The notes: a model not told the origin generated them from the letters alone. A stretch of 64,000 bases of DNA from Solen grandis (GCA_021229015.1 CM037781.1:63670227-63734226); one strand, 5' to 3'; counted from the stretch's first letter, positions 46,969 to 58,269 are shown. Numbers and translations are program-made.

Positions 46969-47590
46969 TTAATATGTTACGCTGTATCTGTAATTTAGAT
47001 AGTCAAGACATAAAACATGTTCATATTTATCTGACCTGTCCAGACATTTTATCATATAGTGGTTATCGGGAAGGAAAATGCCACAGATTGCCGACTCTGT
47101 CACTTCCGGAACTCGTATGCCACAGATTGCCGACTCTGTCACTTCCGGAACTCGTATGCCACAGATTGCCGACTATGTCACTTCCGGAACTCATATTAAG
47201 GTATCACCTCGCGGTGTTTGGTCCCCACCAGTTTGTCCGTTGTCCATCTCTGCATGAGATCCTCGATAATGACCAACACTGTGCCCGGAAGGGGCGTGGC
47301 AGAGACGTACCCCCGGCCGGGAATATTTACCTCCAGTTCGCCAATGTTGTCCTGAAACAATAGGGTAATTGAGCCCACCAAGCCGGATCTGTCCTGGTTT
47401 GAGTTTTGTATCCGACGGCAATGGCGGGTAAAATAAAATCCTCAATGTCGTCTTGCTGCTTTCCTTTCAAATGTCTATGTGAGCATTCTTAGGAATTCGC
47501 GCTCAATGCCATGTCCAATAGACAATGCATCAAAAAGTCTATTGGCAAGATTGGTGCAGCTATCAAATAGGTTTATACTTATTCCACGAA
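46969..47590 (-). pseudogene. 2-oxoglutarate/Fe(II) oxygenase (isopenicillin-N-synthase-like) pseudogene, C-terminal half
   Basis: On the minus strand, blocks typical of the family appear in order: NLANRLFDALSIGHGIEREF (about 47560), TTLRILFYPPLPSDTKLKPG (about 47450), GSITLLFQDNIGELEVN (about 47370), PGTVLVIIEDLMQRWT and KHREVIP (about 47210), RQSVA (2-oxoglutarate-binding RxS) and the C-terminal IKCLDRSDKYE...LDYLNYRYSVTY ending in TAA at 46969. The distal iron-binding His (KHR) is present. The HxD pair is lost: the frame breaks exactly where it should be, just before GSITLL. A stop follows REVIP and the RxS-containing segment is tandemly triplicated, with stops. It has no introns across this part, so it may be a retrocopy or an originally single-exon region. 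Family assignment is confident. Confidence 0.85.
47080..47196 (-). repeat. 39-bp tandem repeat, three copies, within the oxygenase pseudogene
   Basis: The plus-strand unit contains CCACAGATTGCCGACTCTGT and CACTTCCGGAACTCGTATG. Three copies are nearly identical. The length is 13 codons, and each copy carries the RQS (RxS) triplet of the host reading frame on minus. Confidence 0.9.
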
Positions 47591-47599
47591 ACTTGCCAA

Positions 47600-48549
47600 T
47601 ATCGGCAATATTTGATTGGAAATATCTTTAATTTATCTTTCAGAATCTGTAACAATGTATATGTTAATTAGATGTAAAATGTGTCAAACCTCGAAGTATA
47701 ATAGAAGAAAAACCGCTTTAATTTCTAAAAAGTAATACCTAATCTTTCTTTCTAAATGTGTGTATATTTAAAGTATTTGTATACATAGAATATTAGATGA
47801 GTTAAAACAATATGAAATTACCCATTATCTGGGCCCGGCGGGCCGGCAGTATAGGGCCGCCATTTACACATTCCTCAATGGACATGGACATTAGAATATA
47901 TCAACAAAATATTCTTTTAAGGCATAACATAATCATGTTTAGCATACCTAATGGCATGCTTCTTACGAAGGTTATATTTTGGGACCACATAAAGTTGTTT
48001 GATATTGGCAAAATTATAATTAATATGTTAAGTTACATCATAAAAAAATAAAAAAAAAAAAATAAAAAAAAAAGTAAGTCTTGGTAGGCAAAACTGTCCT
48101 TAAACATAGAATAGAACTTGTCGATGAAGAATATCCGGTACTTGATTAAATATTTTAGCTCCATCGGCGCAAATGTATTTCTATACAGTATATACCCGTA
48201 TTGAGTGATTTTTCCCTAATCTTTTAGTCTCTAAATACTTTTTTTCAGTTTGATTGGAATTCCCCTTTAACTTAGTGGCGATGAAGTACGGTGATTATAG
48301 AACTATGTTAAAATAATGTCAACATTTTTTCTTTTATATTATAAGTTTGGTAAATCTAGTTTTCTTAAGTTTTTCTCTTTTTTTTTCTGTAAAACTAAGG
48401 TGATCCAGATCATGCACCATTTTTATCCTTCTTATGTCTGCGTGACCATGTAAAAGATGAATATTCCAGTTGGGACCTTACTGGAGATGTATAGAGATTG
48501 AAGAAGATTTCCTTTGACAAATCCATTTATTGCAAACATTTGAACTGTG
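47600..48549. other. Unassigned AT-rich sequence with an A-rich run at 48045-48075
   Basis: No gene recognised. Confidence 0.35.
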
Positions 48550-48598
48550 CATATCTACGGAATTCCATTAGGGCCATCGCCTATAAATGAAATAATCT

Positions 48599-48890
48599 GA
48601 AACGCAAAAACACGAAATCACGAAAGTACGATGACGAAAACGCGAGAACACGATGACAAAAAGCGAAAGCACGATGACGAAAACGCGAAAAGCGAAATCA
48701 CGAAAGTACGAAGACGAAAACGCGACAGTACGATGACGAAAACGCGAAAACGATTATGAAAGTGCGATATAATATCGCGTTTTCGTCATCGTGTTCTCGC
48801 GTTTTCGTGTCCTCGCATTTTCGTCATCGCGTCCTCGCTTTTTCGTCATCGTACTTTCGCGTTTTCGTGTTTTCGTACTTTCGTCTTCCG
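48599..48890. repeat. Palindromic CGAAAACGCG array, left end of copy B
   Basis: Forward CGATGACGAAAACGCG units turn at GATATAATATCGCG (near 48772) into GTTTTCGTCATCGTG units. Confidence 0.85.
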
Positions 48891-49445
48891 GTATGTATGC
48901 GCAGTGCTAGAACTAAGTAAGTCATTTTTCGGGGCTTTACCGAACAAAGGTGTGGTTATTCTTTTCATTTTAAATAGATTTCAGCGAAAAGCGTGCTGAT
49001 ATTTAATTATAGACACTTTTAAAAACGAAACTACCTCAGCGCCCACCAGTTAATTACTCTCTTACCCGTTTTTTTTTTATTTTAGACATGTATCGTCTTA
49101 AGATTTAATAAATGGATTCGTGTTGCAGATGAATCTTTTTTTATGTAAATGCATGTACTTCATAAAGCGAAACAACTCCATATATCTCATTGGTAATTGT
49201 CATCATGTGTGCATTGCCGAACACATTCAATACAAAGTGCTTAACACAACACAGATATCATTTATCACTTTATATGCATAAATAGAATCCATGTAATTAT
49301 AAAAGATCTACCAGTGAATTATTGTAAATGAATGGTTAAGATACTGAAAAAGAAAGAAAACAACAACAAAATTAGAACTAAATAAATGAACAAATAAAAA
49401 AAATATTGTCACGATACCAAAAACTCACAATAGGGGAAAATCAAA

Positions 49446-49530
49446 TGTAAGCAGCCAGGAAGCTAAGTCTGTAGAGCATTCGCCCTGTAAGCGAAATGCA
49501 TCGGTTCAAATCCCGTTCAGGCTGTATATT
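49446..49530 (+). repeat. tRNA-like sequence inside copy B
   Basis: GTCTGTAGAGCATTCGCCCT (box A-like) then CATCGGTTCAAATCCCG (box B). It is the counterpart of 38107-38200. Confidence 0.6.
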
Positions 49531-50469
49531 TTTTTCATCCTGTGACATTTGGCGCCAAACGTAGGACCGTGGCTGTATTTGCTCTGAGATCATGTTCACC
49601 CTGTTCCCTGCACCCGTTTGGAAATTCAAGAACAAATTCCAAACAGGGGGGTGGGGGGGCACATTTTCTCACCCTGTGACTCAATCTTTTTCTTTCTTTA
49701 TATAAACAGTGTCTATCTATAACCCTAGTAGAAATGAGCTGACAGATGGGTTCAAATGGAATCAGCTTTAATAAAATATACGTGACCATGCGGTCCGATT
49801 AGACGAGCATAAAAATGAGCTACCAAAGGCCACCCTTCACAGCACCTTCACACTTACTTACAGAACTGTGACCTGACGAACAGTAATAATTGAATATACT
49901 ATCATAAGTGTCTATTCACATCATAAGCGACAAACACTATGAAAGAAAAGGGGTTTGGTAATTGATGTTTCAGGCATAAATTTCCGCTGCACAACATGCA
50001 TTTTATACAATGCGATATCTAGATTGGAATTTGTTTTATGCTATGTGTACACAGATAAATACCAGATAACTATAATTGTTAACAATAAAATAATTATTAC
50101 TCAACACCAACAATGAAATGATATAATTATACTTCAGTTAAAAAACAACAACAAAAACAAACAAACAATAAACGTGTGGCTTGTATTACAAGCATCTGTT
50201 TGGTAACAAGCAGTTGGGCCCAACACATAGAATGTCATATCTCAGAATAAGATAAGTCTAGATAGGTGTATCTTGCATGTAAATGTTGAAAAGATAATCA
50301 TATTTGTCGTATTTGTTATGAAGATCATGAATGCTGCTTGTATTAACCGAATACTACATATTTCAGCCTAAGAGTTCAGTTATACCCTTACCCGCTCTTA
50401 TCATATACATGTATATTTAGTTGAAAATAATAACTGAATGTAAAGAAGAGCATTCTCTCATGGTAGTCC

Positions 50470-50508
<39 letters not shown>

Positions 50509-50727
50509 AGATTAGTATTTATTTTATCTTACTTCAATATATAAATAACATTCATCAATGATATGTAGTAATGAAGATATTAATATGACGAATTTTTTAA
50601 TTAAAATTAGCGTAAAACATATTAAATGTCTTAGGACTAAGAATATTTAAAACTAAATAAACTAGACGGATATTTAGTTGTAGGCATAGCCTATCTGATA
50701 CTTACTAAGTGTTGGCAGTGCGCATGC

Positions 50728-50960
50728 AAACCAGGGGCGAAAGTACGAAAACGCGAAAACACGATGACGAAAACGCAAAAACACGAAAACGCGAAATTAC
50801 GATGACGAAAACGCGAAAACACGATGACGATAACGCGAAGTTACGATGATGAAAAATGCGAAATTATTTCGCGTTTTCGTCATCGTGATTTCGCGTTTTC
50901 ATCATCGTGGTTTCGCGTTTTCGTCATCGTACTTTCTGTTTTCGCGTTTCAGATTTTTTC
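50728..50960. repeat. Palindromic CGAAAACGCG array, right end of copy B
   Basis: AAAACGCGAAAACACGATGA units reverse at GCGAAATTATTTCGC (near 50865). Confidence 0.85.
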
Positions 50961-50994
50961 ACTCACAGGCGAATATGAAGATGGCCCTAATGGA

Positions 50995-51452
50995 GCTCTC
51001 ACACTCTGCCGTGTAGGCCTACCGTCCACCTGCCGGGCTATTAAAAAAAAACAGAGTCCAGAACGTTGGGTTTTGAGCGAACTTGTCCCCGGCCGCAAAA
51101 AAAAAAAAAATCATAAAATTAATCTTTTCACCGTTTCGTTGCCATCTTCTGACCGTTCATCACCGTTCTGTAACGGTTTATGGGCGTGTTGTGAACGTGT
51201 TCATACAGTGTGACCGTTTTCATAACGTATTCATACCGTCCTCATACCGTTCAACACCGTCCTCTTGCCGCTTACTTGTGGCCGGTGCCAGCCGGCCAAA
51301 GTTTTGAACATGCCCAAAACTTTCAACGCCCTATTAACGTGTTGCCCGCTTTGATAACGAACCACCGTGTGCCCTCGCTGTTCTCCACCGTCCGCAGACA
51401 TTTTCGCGCACGTTGGCACACGGTAGGCCTACACGGCAGAGTGTTAGAGTCA
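50995..51452. mobile_element. Nested TIR MITE (about 458 bp) in the right terminus of copy B
   Basis: ACACTCTGCCGTGTAGGCCT at 51001 is mirrored by AGGCCTACACGGCAGAGTGT ending at 51444; the perfect inverted repeat is 25 bp. CCTAATGGA and CATAACGGA flank it (7 of 9 match), a possible 9-bp target duplication as in Mutator-like elements. The interior carries many CCGTTC/ACCGT motifs and no gene. Confidence 0.75.
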
Positions 51453-51619
51453 CATAACGGAATTCCGTACATATCACCTGTATGTGATGTGCAGATAAGC
51501 TTGAATATTATTCGCGAAAACCTAACAACAACACTAAGAAACAAATCAATATCTTTGTTGTCGTCCCATAGCGTCCCATATTATGCTCAAGGTTTATTTT
51601 CCCTGTGCACTTTAATTTT

Positions 51620-52880
51620 ATTTCGAATAACAAGATGTTTTTCGTAATACCAATGATGTATTTCGCAACCAGATATGCGCATGACTTATATTCATGCTAA
51701 TTCGCACATGCGTCCGGATAATATGAAAAATAAGCAACCACACTAACACTGAAATATATCTTCACTAGGCCTTTTGTTTTTGGAAGGGGGGGGGGGTAAA
51801 ATTCAAATCCATCCCGACATGTCTCTAATTACGAATAATTATCGCGTTAATATGCCATATTATGTCGTAACTACATTGGTGAAAAGGAAAGTTTAGTTCA
51901 TTTTAACGAATTTTCATTTGCAAATACGAAAAAGTATTTCGTAACACCTTAACAAAATTCGTCATCAACAACAATAAAAGAAGTAGTTCGAAATTGCGAA
52001 ATGCTAAATCGCAATTTCTTAAGATTATTTCGTAAAAAAGAAGTTCTATTTCGAAATACCATTTCGTAAAGAATGAATACCAATGAATGCTTTATATTGT
52101 CCAACTTAACTCTAACCCAATAGTATATTGTGATCACAAATTGTAAACTTGCTATGTACTTGATTGAAAAAAATATGTTTAAACCAAATACATGTACATA
52201 CATATTAGTTCGTATTTACGGAACAATATTTCATATTTATGTACATGTGTATTAATTATGACGGCTGTTATGCTGAATTGGTAGATTTAATAAACAGCGA
52301 TGCACTGAAACTTGCTTGTTTTTAATTATTTCATTAAATTAACCCTGCTCCATATAGATCTACTCATCACTTATCTCCCGAATTACGCGCATTTTGATCA
52401 AGACATCAACCTCATGTAAATGTCGTACACCACACGATACTACGTTAACGCTGACATATATATCTTTGGAATGCATTATTTTTGCTTCAACATTTCCTTT
52501 TGGAAACCCAAATCTCTCCACATCTATAATACTTGGAGTAAAATTCAAAATCAACCCGGCACGCCTCTGAATACAAACAATTACCTCAATAATACGACTT
52601 ATTATATTGTATCTACATTGATAAATACAAAAGTTCACTTCACTTAAACGAATTATCATCCTGTTGATTCGGAGCAGTATTTCGTAACAATCAACAACAA
52701 CATACGAATATTTCGCAACATCGAAATACATTTTGCAAATTCGAAATAGCATTCGGCAATTTCGAAATATAGTCTGATTGCCTGTCGCACTTCAACAGTA
52801 CGATAACGTAGTGTCAGGGGCAAGTAATCCATACCAGACTAGTTCGAATTTCTTAATGTTATTTCGTAAATATAGATAAC
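51620..52880. repeat. Diverged direct duplication rich in TTTCGTAA motifs
   Basis: 51795-52080 and 52540-52880 share the same order of blocks (GTAAAATTCAAA, a CCCGRCAYG block, CTACATTG, AAACGAATT, then repeated ATTTCGTAA/TTCGAAAT). Many short TTCG repeats lie between. Confidence 0.6.
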
Positions 52881-52904
52881 TATTTCGTAAAAATATAATT
52901 ATGG

Positions 52905-53004
52905 NNNNNNNNNNNNNNNNNNNNNNNNNNNNNNNNNNNNNNNNNNNNNNNNNNNNNNNNNNNNNNNNNNNNNNNNNNNNNNNNNNNNNNNNNNNNNNNN
53001 NNNN
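52905..53004. other. Assembly gap, 100 N
   Basis: Exactly 100 Ns. The contig from the previous gap to this one is exactly 50,000 bp. Confidence 0.99.
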
Positions 53005-53110
53005 AATGGCGTGATACTGCAGTGTGGCTGCACTATATCTGTCTCTAGTATACATAGTCTCCAAATTACTGAAATACTGTCGGTTGGATATTAAACCCAT
53101 CAAAACAAAC
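53005..53110 (+). repeat. Copy of the dispersed GATACTGCAGTGTGGC repeat
   Basis: Matches the 3' part of the copies at 56585 and 56930. Confidence 0.6.
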
Positions 53111-53686
53111 AAGGAAGAATACACCCCATCTTTCTGGTTTCATAAGTATTTGAATAAGTTACTTAGTTGACATGAAGTTAATAACTTTCTTAACTACTGA
53201 AGATTATTTCACAGGAAATAAACTTATTTGTTACCATTTTGCTTTGAGTATTTCATTTTGATGCTACTTAATAATTTTGGGATATAGCTGTTTTAGTCAG
53301 AGATATTGTTGTATTTGGAATGCTCATTCTTCATGTTCATTGTCTACCAGTTTGGCAATCTTTGCTTAGGATATATCAGCAATTTTGCTGATATTAAATG
53401 TAATTTAATCTTGTTTTTTTTTTCTTGTCAAAATTGTATGTTTTAATGAATAATAATATTGTTAAGAATTATGAACAGTTTAATAGGTAATTTTAATAGA
53501 GAACCAAGAATGGTGAAAAGCAGACTCATTACTAGGAAAATTGTCAGGATTGGACCCAGGAATCTCACAGATAGACAATCAGGATTTTGGTATATACAGT
53601 AGAAAGGAATATGTTGTTAATTTACTAGAGGCAGTGAGAGGTAGTGTAGTATTTACTGTGTAATGAGGCTTGTTTTGTGTCCACAG

Positions 53687-56600
53687 CTTCAGAATCTGTG
53701 TGATGCGGAGGACTCGGTGTTGCTGAAGCTGCCCTGCTACAAGTCTGTCACAAACCTGCTGCCCCTACGTAAAAGTGCCCTCAGTAAGTAGTCTCCCTTT
53801 GTCTGGAATGCGAGTCCCAAGAACTTAACTTAAATTTTACCCATAAATGAAAATTAAGTTAGTTTTGATAGAGTGTATTTCTGCTTTACAATAGATACAC
53901 ATTTTTTTAAATAAAATATCTTTCATGATAGATTTTTGTTCCCTTCATGTGTTAATTAGCTGATTTGAATATATCAGAAAGTATAGGTATTGATAAGTTT
54001 TGCAGATGTTTAGAAAATTGTTAATGTTTTGTGTATACACAGCACCATTATCTTAATGATCAGAACACAGATCATGTGATAGCAATGTATAATCTTGTGT
54101 GTTTCAGGGGCCCTTGCTGCGTGCTGCTACATCCCCAACAAACGAGAGAAGATCTTCCAGGTGCTGTACAAGGCCCTCAACAGCAAGTGTAATGAGCTGC
54201 AGGAGGTCGCCCACGAATGTATGAAGAAGGTATGCCTCATCTGCATGTCCTGCCTCCCCTCTTGCTGAAGAGACTTTTGGACCTGCATCATAAGACATTA
54301 TTGAGATTTTCTTCAAATCTATGTTTTGGAGACCCATGATTCTCTTTCTAATATTTTAAACATGGATGATAGCAAACATGTGTGTTTCTTATATACCCAC
54401 TTTTGTGAAGTGGGGGTTATCGCCATGTCCCATCCCATCTTAAATTTACATTACATGAAAACAAGGCTTGATGAGGGGATATTAATCACTTTTAGTGATA
54501 GATTTAGTTATGTTAAGCTTTTTTTGTCCAAACTTCAATATATATAAATTGTGATGATACAGAATTTTGGATATTTTAGTGCAGCTATGTCAGTGTAAAC
54601 AACTCTCTTTTTGAATAAGAACTCAAAGTGGAGTAAAGTTTTTCCATGATCTAGTTTGACACTACACAGGTAAAGGTAACAAGTGCTAACTCACCTGTAT
54701 TTTCTGTTGTTCAGTTCATCGCCTGGGGCCACATTGAGCTGGACGTGGTACATAGCGCCATGCGGCCCCTGCTGCTGATGCTGGGCGACTACCGAAACCT
54801 GGACCTGAACGTGATCCAGCGCCTCTCTAGTCTTACACAGCTTTTCCCAAACACCTTCAACGAGAAGCTGTGTGAACAACTCCTGGTATGTCACACACAC
54901 TTTACTCTTCTGTTAGGTCTTTCATTTTTTTTTTCTTCAATAATTGGATGTAAGCATCCAATTTGAGTGTCAAGTCAGTATTTGCTTCAGGACAATTTCA
55001 TTATTACATGGTAAGGTTATTTATTAAATATGATGCATTATTGTTATATTAGTCCCATACCAGTGTTTACACTGGAGGGGACTATAGGTTTGCCCTTCGT
55101 CTGTCCATCCGTCTGTCTGTTCAGATGTCCGGAAATCTGGATCCCACGATAACTTAAAAAACATAATTATGAAACTTAGTATTTGAATAGATGGCAGTAT
55201 GGAGATTCTGCATGTCACTTTGTTTTTCTTCTTAGACCAAAATTCTGATTGCCATGGTACCTCACTGGTAGGGGACTCCTGTGTTGCGTGTAACACCAGT
55301 TACTTGTTTTAAGATGGTAACTCCCCATATAGATACATTTTCAAAATATGTTTTCGAGAGGAAAATAAGACAGCAAACAATTCATTGTTATTTCAATATT
55401 TCAGCAAAAATTTGCCTCTCAAGAAAAAAAAAAATGTTTTTTTTAACAACTACATGATGGATGTTTGTACAGTCACCATAACATTAGCAATAACAATATG
55501 GGGACTGTAAAAGTGTCCATCATGTAGTTGCTCAAAAACTCAAGTCTTTTTTCTCGAAAAAGATAAGAAAATATTTTACAATATTTTTCAATATATTTTT
55601 GCTGAAATATTGAAACAAAGAGAATTTATTTGTTTAAATATATATTCACCAATAAGAAAAAAAAACCTCTTTAAAGCATTCAAGATATTTATAGGGAAGT
55701 ATGAATTTAAGGTGCACCTGTGATATGATATTTCTGTTTCTCCTTCACAGACACACCTGAAAAAGTGGCTCGAGATGGCTGCCACAAGCCAGAAGTCTGG
55801 CCAGGTCCGCAACAATGGACAGGTGAGGGAACTTCCACTGATACTTTCTCCCTCACGCTAGATGCGTGTCTTAGTAAATGTGATCTAAAAAGTCATTATG
55901 TTGTCAGTCATCTTAATTAGGTTTTCGCATCGACACTATGCGGTAGTTTAATTTCTGTTCCTTTTCGACACCTTGATAAGATATGGTTGGTGTGAATGTT
56001 GAGTGTATGGGAAAGATTTAACCCTTCCCCTCATATAGACTCATTTTGACGCACTCAGTAGGTACCACATAAAGCCTGATCTGCAGAAAACCACAGTTAA
56101 ACCTTACCAAATTTAATTATAAAGTCCTCATTTCCAGACCACTGAGGAGCAGCGAACAGCATAAAATCTGATCAGCCTGCGCGTTACTTGCAGGCTGATC
56201 TGGTTTTATGCTGTTCGCGTAGGTCTTTTCATGGTGTCCTCTATGAGGGAAAGGGTTAATGCTAGAAGTGACTGAATGCTCAAACCTTGCAAAAAAACAG
56301 TGCAAATTAGGAAACATGAAATTGTGTCAGAGAAGCATTTGAAAAACAATAACAGAAAACCCCAACATTTTAGCAACTGTATTTTTTTGCTCAGGTTATA
56401 TAGTTTAATATTTCAAAGGGACACAAACTCTAGTATGCTTATGATTCATATTTTCAAGGGCGTTTATTACAAATTGTCAAAAAAAAACATTGCCTTGGGC
56501 TGCTGTTTCATATAGCAGGTCTGTCATGTTGCATGCAACACAAAAAATTAAAAGTGGATTTTAAAATGAAGTTTTCCTTTGTTTGGTGCTTAGCATATGA

Positions 56601-58201
56601 GGGTATTTCCAGGACTGGTTGTCCCAGTGTCAGGATAATGTGACTGGGTGTGGTATCATGCCACATGTCTACAGTGTGATACTGCAGTGTGGCAGCACTA
56701 TATCTGTCTCAAGTAGAAATCATCTTCAAATGACTGAAATACTGTAGGTGGGACGTTAACCCCAACAAACAATAAAATAAAGTTCTGGACTGAGTCCCAT
56801 ATATTCCCTGTAGACATGTAGTTTATATACACCAGTCTACCTGTCCAATATGGCAGACCTAGAGCATTTAATCTATAGCATATCAAAACTTAAAAAAATG
56901 TTGCTTGTATATCTCCTTTGTTCTTGACTCTCAAAACGTAAGGGTAATTTCTGGACTGAATGGCTCAGTGCCAGGATAATGTGACTTGATGTGGTATCAT
57001 GCCACTTGTCTGTAGTATGATATTGTATAGAGGAAGCATTATTTCTCTCTCATAGACAAAGTCCCCAAATTAGGTAGGATGTTAAACCTAATTATTCATG
57101 TGCTGTATAAAATTAGATGCTTAGTTATACATTGCCTATATGGCACAGCCTCCAGACAATGGCTTTAAATAACCACCAACTGTTGTTTTTTTTATTGTTT
57201 TTTTTTTATAGTGAAATAAATATCAGATGCAATAGAGTGTGAGAGCATTGGGTGCCGATCCATAGGCGATTTTTGTTTTTTGTCTTTTTTTGGTTAACAT
57301 TTTTTTTCTTCCATGCTATTTATAATTCTAAGGTATCATCAGCCATTCAACATGCCGTTTCCATGCCTCTGGGTTGCACATTACCCTTATGCTAACGAGG
57401 CTAGAGCTGGACTCAGATTCGGTTCTTTGAGGTCTTCCTTTGACAGATGCTTCTCCAGTCTGTCTTGGTCGGATAGTTAGATTATATATTTATACAGGAG
57501 CTGAAGGTGTGTGCGGCCATCATCAACATATTCCATCTGATCCCCGCGGCCAGTAAGAAGATGATAGAGCCACTGATGAAGGTCACCCTGCTGGGAGAGA
57601 AGACGCTGCTGATGGAGGTAAGCACTCCGCATCACACTGGTGCTTCTCACTGAAGAACCTCAGCATTGTCATGATGAGTTGGTTAGAAAGATAAGGCTAG
57701 GTATTCTTTTTTTTTTTTTTTTGAAAAGTTATGTAAGGTTTGTGGTTAATTAGGTTATGATATCTGGTGGACTTTTGCAATGTTTACAGATATATAAAAA
57801 CTGAATAAAATTATTATCCACTTGCTAATTTTGAATATTTGATTTGATCAGTGATTGACCATATTTAAAGAAAGTAACATGGATTTGTGATTCATTAGGT
57901 TATATTATCCTATGGGCTTCTCCAGTTACTACTGGTTTATGCAAATGAAATTGTCAGAATATCCAATAGTTAAGCTCGAACATCATGAGATTAATGTTTG
58001 ACCTAACTGACACAAAAGAGTACATGGGTTTTTGATACTGTTTGGGAATAGTCGACCAAGACATTAATTGTTTTGTTACAGCCGGGCAGTCCATTCCGGG
58101 AGCCTCTGAGGAAGTTCTTGGTGCGATATCCAGTTCAGACTGTGGACTTTCTAATGGGGGACACCAACATTCGTGACATGCAGTACCTCCGGTATTTTGT
58201 G
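53687..58201 (+). CDS. TRRAP: TRRAP (transformation/transcription domain-associated protein), six internal exons
   Basis: Exons 53687-53783, 54108-54229, 54715-54885, 55751-55822, 57498-57617 and 58082-58201 all have AG acceptors and GT donors, with consistent phases (1,0,0,0,0). Joined, they encode about 234 residues that align with animal TRRAP: LCDAEDSVLLKLPCYKS, LPLRKSALRALAACCY, MRPLLLMLGDYRNLDLNVI, LFPNTFNEKLCEQLL, AAIINIFHLIPAA and PGSPFREPLRKFLVRYP. TRRAP is a giant PIKK-like scaffold without kinase activity that recruits SAGA and TIP60/NuA4 histone acetyltransferases. These exons belong to its HEAT-repeat solenoid, far from the FAT and pseudokinase domains. The gene starts left of the N gap and continues beyond 58201; the next exon is not seen before the window end. 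Introns carry many repeats. Confidence 0.93.
55055..55310 (+). repeat. Dispersed bivalve repeat in a TRRAP intron
   Basis: GTCCCATACCAGTGTTTACA...GGGGACTATAGGTTTGCCCT then TCTGTCCATCCGTCTGTCTG. This family is common in bivalves. Confidence 0.45.
55391..55616. mobile_element. Foldback MITE in a TRRAP intron
   Basis: TTTCAATATTTCAGCAAAAA at 55394 pairs with TTTTTGCTGAAATATTGAAA ending at 55616. An inner pair ACTACATGATGGA / TCCATCATGTAGT strengthens the hairpin. Confidence 0.75.
56148..56221. repeat. Short hairpin repeat
   Basis: GCGAACAGCATAAAATCTGA...CAGCCTGC pairs with GCAGGCTG...TTTTATGCTGTTCGC across a short loop; arms of about 29 bp. Confidence 0.8.
56585..56765 (+). repeat. Dispersed repeat family, copy 1 in a TRRAP intron
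   Basis: Contains GGTGTGGTATCATGCCACAT, GATACTGCAGTGTGGCAGCA and a closing ACGTTAACCCCAACAAACAA. A second copy follows at 56930. Confidence 0.7.
56930..57095 (+). repeat. Dispersed repeat family, copy 2 in a TRRAP intron
   Basis: The same block order as 56585-56765, diverged. Ends GATGTTAAACCTAATTATTC. Confidence 0.65.
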
Positions 58202-58269
58202 GTAAGTACACCTGTGTTCCAGGCTGACAGTATGTTCTTCACCTTGAATCTGTGTTAATGTAGGACAAA

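Larger units (their letters stand above)
48556..51469 (-). mobile_element. Hairpin-ended non-autonomous DNA element, copy B (TSD CATATC), inverted relative to copy A
   Basis: The left terminus TACGGAATTCCATTAGGG (48556) and right terminus AACGGAATTCCGTA (to 51469) are flanked by CATATC at 48550-48555 and 51470-51475. The interior matches copy A in reverse over its whole length: (GA)n at 50474-50506 against (CT)n in A, the tRNA-like block, and CAGTGCGCATGC borders. The right terminus is interrupted by a second TIR element at 50995-51452. Confidence 0.85.

Noticed and set aside
46959..47363. Plus-strand 134-codon ORF with three PTLSLPELV repeats
   Set aside because: It is the antisense reading of the oxygenase pseudogene; the minus strand has clear family blocks.
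38107..49530. Functional tRNA genes at 38107-38200, 49446-49530, 34471-34555 or 33734-33970
   Set aside because: Box A and B are present, but arms do not pair into a sound cloverleaf; all are in repeat elements.
36787..50960. Idea that the CGAAAACGCG arrays are a CRISPR-like array
   Set aside because: Units are irregular, without unique spacers, self-complementary, and in a eukaryotic transposon end.
52792..53124. Minus-strand ORF reading through the second gap
   Set aside because: The frame runs through Ns and is meaningless.
54104..54337. Minus-strand ORFs over TRRAP exons (54104-54337, 54691-54900)
   Set aside because: Shadows of the plus-strand TRRAP exons.
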